Positions 6,227 through 7,842 of a stretch of DNA of 7,842 nt are shown one piece after another. Numbering within the stretch: position 1 is the stretch's first letter; the number at the start of each line of letters is the position of its first letter. The position numbers were made by a program, and so were the translations under genes. The notes under the pieces are model-generated. The model was not told where the DNA came from, made no database searches, and saw only the letters and a program-made list of their open reading frames with translations. The DNA comes from Nevskiaceae bacterium (GTDB lineage: Bacteria > Pseudomonadota > Gammaproteobacteria > Steroidobacterales > Steroidobacteraceae): positions 1 through 7,842 of the forward strand of contig JAITMN010000082.1 in NCBI GenBank assembly GCA_031277355.1. Reading direction: 5' to 3'.

Positions 6227-7531
6227 ATGAGTCCAACCGCCGCGCAATCGCACGAACTGCTTCGCAACTGGCCCATCCTCGTGGTCGCCTTCGTGCTGGT
6301 TTTTCTCGCCTTCGGCATCCCCACTTACTCGTTGCCGTTCATGTACGGGCCGGCAATGGAAGAATTTGGCTGGTCCAATGCGCAGGTGAATCTGATTTCC
6401 ACGGCCAAATTCCTGATCGGCGCGGTGGCCGCGCTGGGCATGGGGATTCTGGTGGATCGACTCGGCGGCCGTCTGGCCGTGCTGATCGGCACGGCCACGG
6501 GCGGATTGGCGATGGCGCTGTTCCTGTTCGCCACCAACCTGCCCGTGTACTACCTCGCCGGCGCGATGCTGGGTTTTTCGGCTTCCTCCATCGTCGCGGC
6601 GATGAAGATCATCGTCTCGCGGCTCTTCACCATTCATCAGGGCATGGCGGTGGGCATCGTGCTCACCGCCACCAGCACCGGTGGCGTGGTGATGCCGTGG
6701 GTCTGGGGGCCGCTGCTGGAAGACGGTTGGAACTGGCGCTCCATCATCGCGATGATGAGCTTCGGGCCTTTGCTGCTTGCCGTGCCGCTGTGGTTGATCT
6801 TCGTGGCCATGAGCAAGCAGTCGGGCCCGGTGATCAAAGCGCCGACGGCCATCACGAACAGTCTCAGCGCGTGGCAGCATTTTCGGCTGATCTGTCAGGA
6901 CCGCAATTTCTGGTTCATCTTCATCGGCATCTTTCTGGTTTCTGCCGTCGATCAGGCGGTGCAGCAGAACACGGTGCAATTTTTCCGCGTGGACAAGGGC
7001 ATGAATCTCAACGGCATCGCGTGGGCCGCAAGCCTGATCGCCGTGCTGGGTGTGGTGGGCAAGGTTGCTTCGGGCTGGATGTACGATCAGTTTTCGATTC
7101 GTGGTGTGCGCTGGACCTACATGTTGCTGGCCTTGTCCACGTGGCTGATTCTGCCGGTGGCGGGGGCGTTTACGTTGTTGCTGTTCATCGTTACGCGCGG
7201 CATGGCGCACGGCGGGATGATCGTGGATGTGCCCACGCTCACGCGCCACTACTTCGGCGTTGAACGCATGGGGTTGACGCTGGGCACACTGTCGGTGGCG
7301 GTGAATCTGGGTTACGCGGCGGGGCCGCCGCTGTTGGGCTGGCTTGCCGACGTCAACGGCGGCTCGTTCGTGAACGGCATGATCATCTATGGCGCAATCG
7401 CTGCGGTGGCTGTGTTGTCGCTGGTGCGGGTGTCGCCGAGATATTGGGTGCCGCCGGCAAAGCGCCGTGAAGTGCAGGCGCAAGCGCAAGGCTTGGCGCC
7501 GGCGCAAGCTGCACGGGTATATGCGAAGTAA
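6227..7531 (+). CDS. Major facilitator superfamily transporter
   Basis: A 434-residue inner-membrane carrier with about 12 hydrophobic segments, starting near residue 16 and ending near 400, and a hydrophilic central loop at about 195-220. The MFS loop 2-3 signature is clear at 72-86 (GMGILVDRLGGRLAV), and a weaker repeat of it is at 278-288 (GKVASGWMYDQ) in the second half. The overall look resembles MFS carriers of organic or aromatic acids, such as monocarboxylate-type transporters, but the substrate cannot be read from sequence. The C-terminal tail is Ala/Gln-rich and polar. The ATG at 6227 has GGGGA (6216-6220) six bases upstream. It is divergent from the decarboxylase operon and followed 12 bases later by an RraA-family gene, so a role in importing the compound this locus processes is a reasonable inference. 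Confidence 0.94.
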   Translation: MSPTAAQSHELLRNWPILVVAFVLVFLAFGIPTYSLPFMYGPAMEEFGWSNAQVNLISTAKFLIGAVAALGMGILVDRLGGRLAVLIGTATGGLAMALFLFATNLPVYYLAGAMLGFSASSIVAAMKIIVSRLFTIHQGMAVGIVLTATSTGGVVMPWVWGPLLEDGWNWRSIIAMMSFGPLLLAVPLWLIFVAMSKQSGPVIKAPTAITNSLSAWQHFRLICQDRNFWFIFIGIFLVSAVDQAVQQNTVQFFRVDKGMNLNGIAWAASLIAVLGVVGKVASGWMYDQFSIRGVRWTYMLLALSTWLILPVAGAFTLLLFIVTRGMAHGGMIVDVPTLTRHYFGVERMGLTLGTLSVAVNLGYAAGPPLLGWLADVNGGSFVNGMIIYGAIAAVAVLSLVRVSPRYWVPPAKRREVQAQAQGLAPAQAARVYAK

Positions 7532-7543
7532 ACAGGGGATTTC

Positions 7544-7842
7544 ATGACGGATCACAACGTCGAGCGCGCTTCGCGCCTCGACACGGCAACGATCAGCGAT
7601 GCGATGGACAAGCTCGGCATCGCCGGGCAATGTCTGGGCATCAAACCTCGCGATCATTCGTTTCGCCTGGCGGGCCGTGCGTACACGGTTCTCTACGGAC
7701 CGCTGGATGCCGAGAAGCCGGGCACTGTGGGGGATTACATCGACGATCTTGAACCGGGCACGGTCGTGGTGCTCGACAACGGTGGTCGCGAGGATGCCAC
7801 GGTGTGGGGCGACATTCTCACCGCCGTGGCGCATCGCAGAGG
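7544..7842 (+). CDS. RraA / HMG-aldolase family protein, 5' part (cut by window end)
   Basis: An open frame of 99 codons runs off the right edge. The N-terminus RLDTATISDAMDKLG (11-25) and the later stretch VVVLDNGGREDATVWGD (74-90) match the RraA-like fold. That family includes 4-hydroxy-4-methyl-2-oxoglutarate / 4-carboxy-4-hydroxy-2-oxoadipate aldolases as well as the RNase E regulator RraA. The aldolases' R-D metal and catalytic motif would lie beyond the window, so aldolase and regulator cannot be separated here. The ATG at 7544 has AGGGGA (7534-7539) four bases upstream and follows the MFS stop by 12 bases, so the two genes are probably co-transcribed. Next to a transporter and a decarboxylase, an aldolase role at the end of an aromatic ring-cleavage route is more likely than RNase E control, but this is inference. 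Confidence 0.88.
   Translation, partial: MTDHNVERASRLDTATISDAMDKLGIAGQCLGIKPRDHSFRLAGRAYTVLYGPLDAEKPGTVGDYIDDLEPGTVVVLDNGGREDATVWGDILTAVAHRR

Noticed and set aside
6173..7834. A 553-codon open frame on the minus strand opposite the MFS and RraA-family genes
   Set aside because: It is antisense to a clear 12-helix transporter, and its translation is a low-complexity His/Arg/Gln-rich chain. It also crosses the divergent promoter gap. Treated as a composition shadow.
1..7842. CRISPR arrays, tRNA or rRNA genes, insertion sequences and phage genes
   Set aside because: No direct-repeat array, no cloverleaf-like stretch, no transposase or terminal inverted repeats were seen. Apart from the edges of the 114-base gap, coding sequence fills the window.

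Overview
This is a GC-rich bacterial window with three parts. Tightly packed ileS-lspA-ispH genes point to a proteobacterium, most likely a gammaproteobacterium. I cannot name the genus. No rRNA, tRNA, CRISPR array or insertion sequence is visible.

Positions 1-1929 (+ strand) hold a housekeeping operon. It contains the 3' end of isoleucyl-tRNA synthetase, the complete lipoprotein signal peptidase gene lspA, and the complete isoprenoid gene ispH. The start of each downstream gene overlaps the stop of the one before it. No fkpB-type gene lies between lspA and ispH.

Positions 1936-6112 (- strand) hold a four-gene accessory operon, read right to left. Its genes are: (1) an ACMSD/gamma-resorcylate-decarboxylase-type amidohydrolase; (2) an exported two-domain protein, with an unrecognised N-terminal domain fused to a metallo-beta-lactamase (MBL) fold domain whose metal ligands are mostly replaced; (3) a small exported DUF6152-like protein whose predicted mature form begins His-His; (4) an exported single-domain protein that is a paralogue of the N-terminal domain of gene 2. 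The operon ends tail-to-tail with ispH, only 6 bases apart.

Positions 6227-7842 (+ strand) hold a divergent pair: a 12-helix MFS transporter and the 5' part of an RraA/HMG-aldolase-family gene cut by the window end. The 114-base divergent gap has a short palindrome lying exactly in the spacer of a candidate promoter for the minus-strand operon.

Inference: the transporter, the decarboxylase-like amidohydrolase and the RraA-family protein suggest uptake and breakdown of an organic, perhaps aromatic, acid. The three exported proteins form an envelope module of unknown function. The least explained element is the apparent metal-less MBL domain fused to a domain that also occurs alone three genes away in the same operon.
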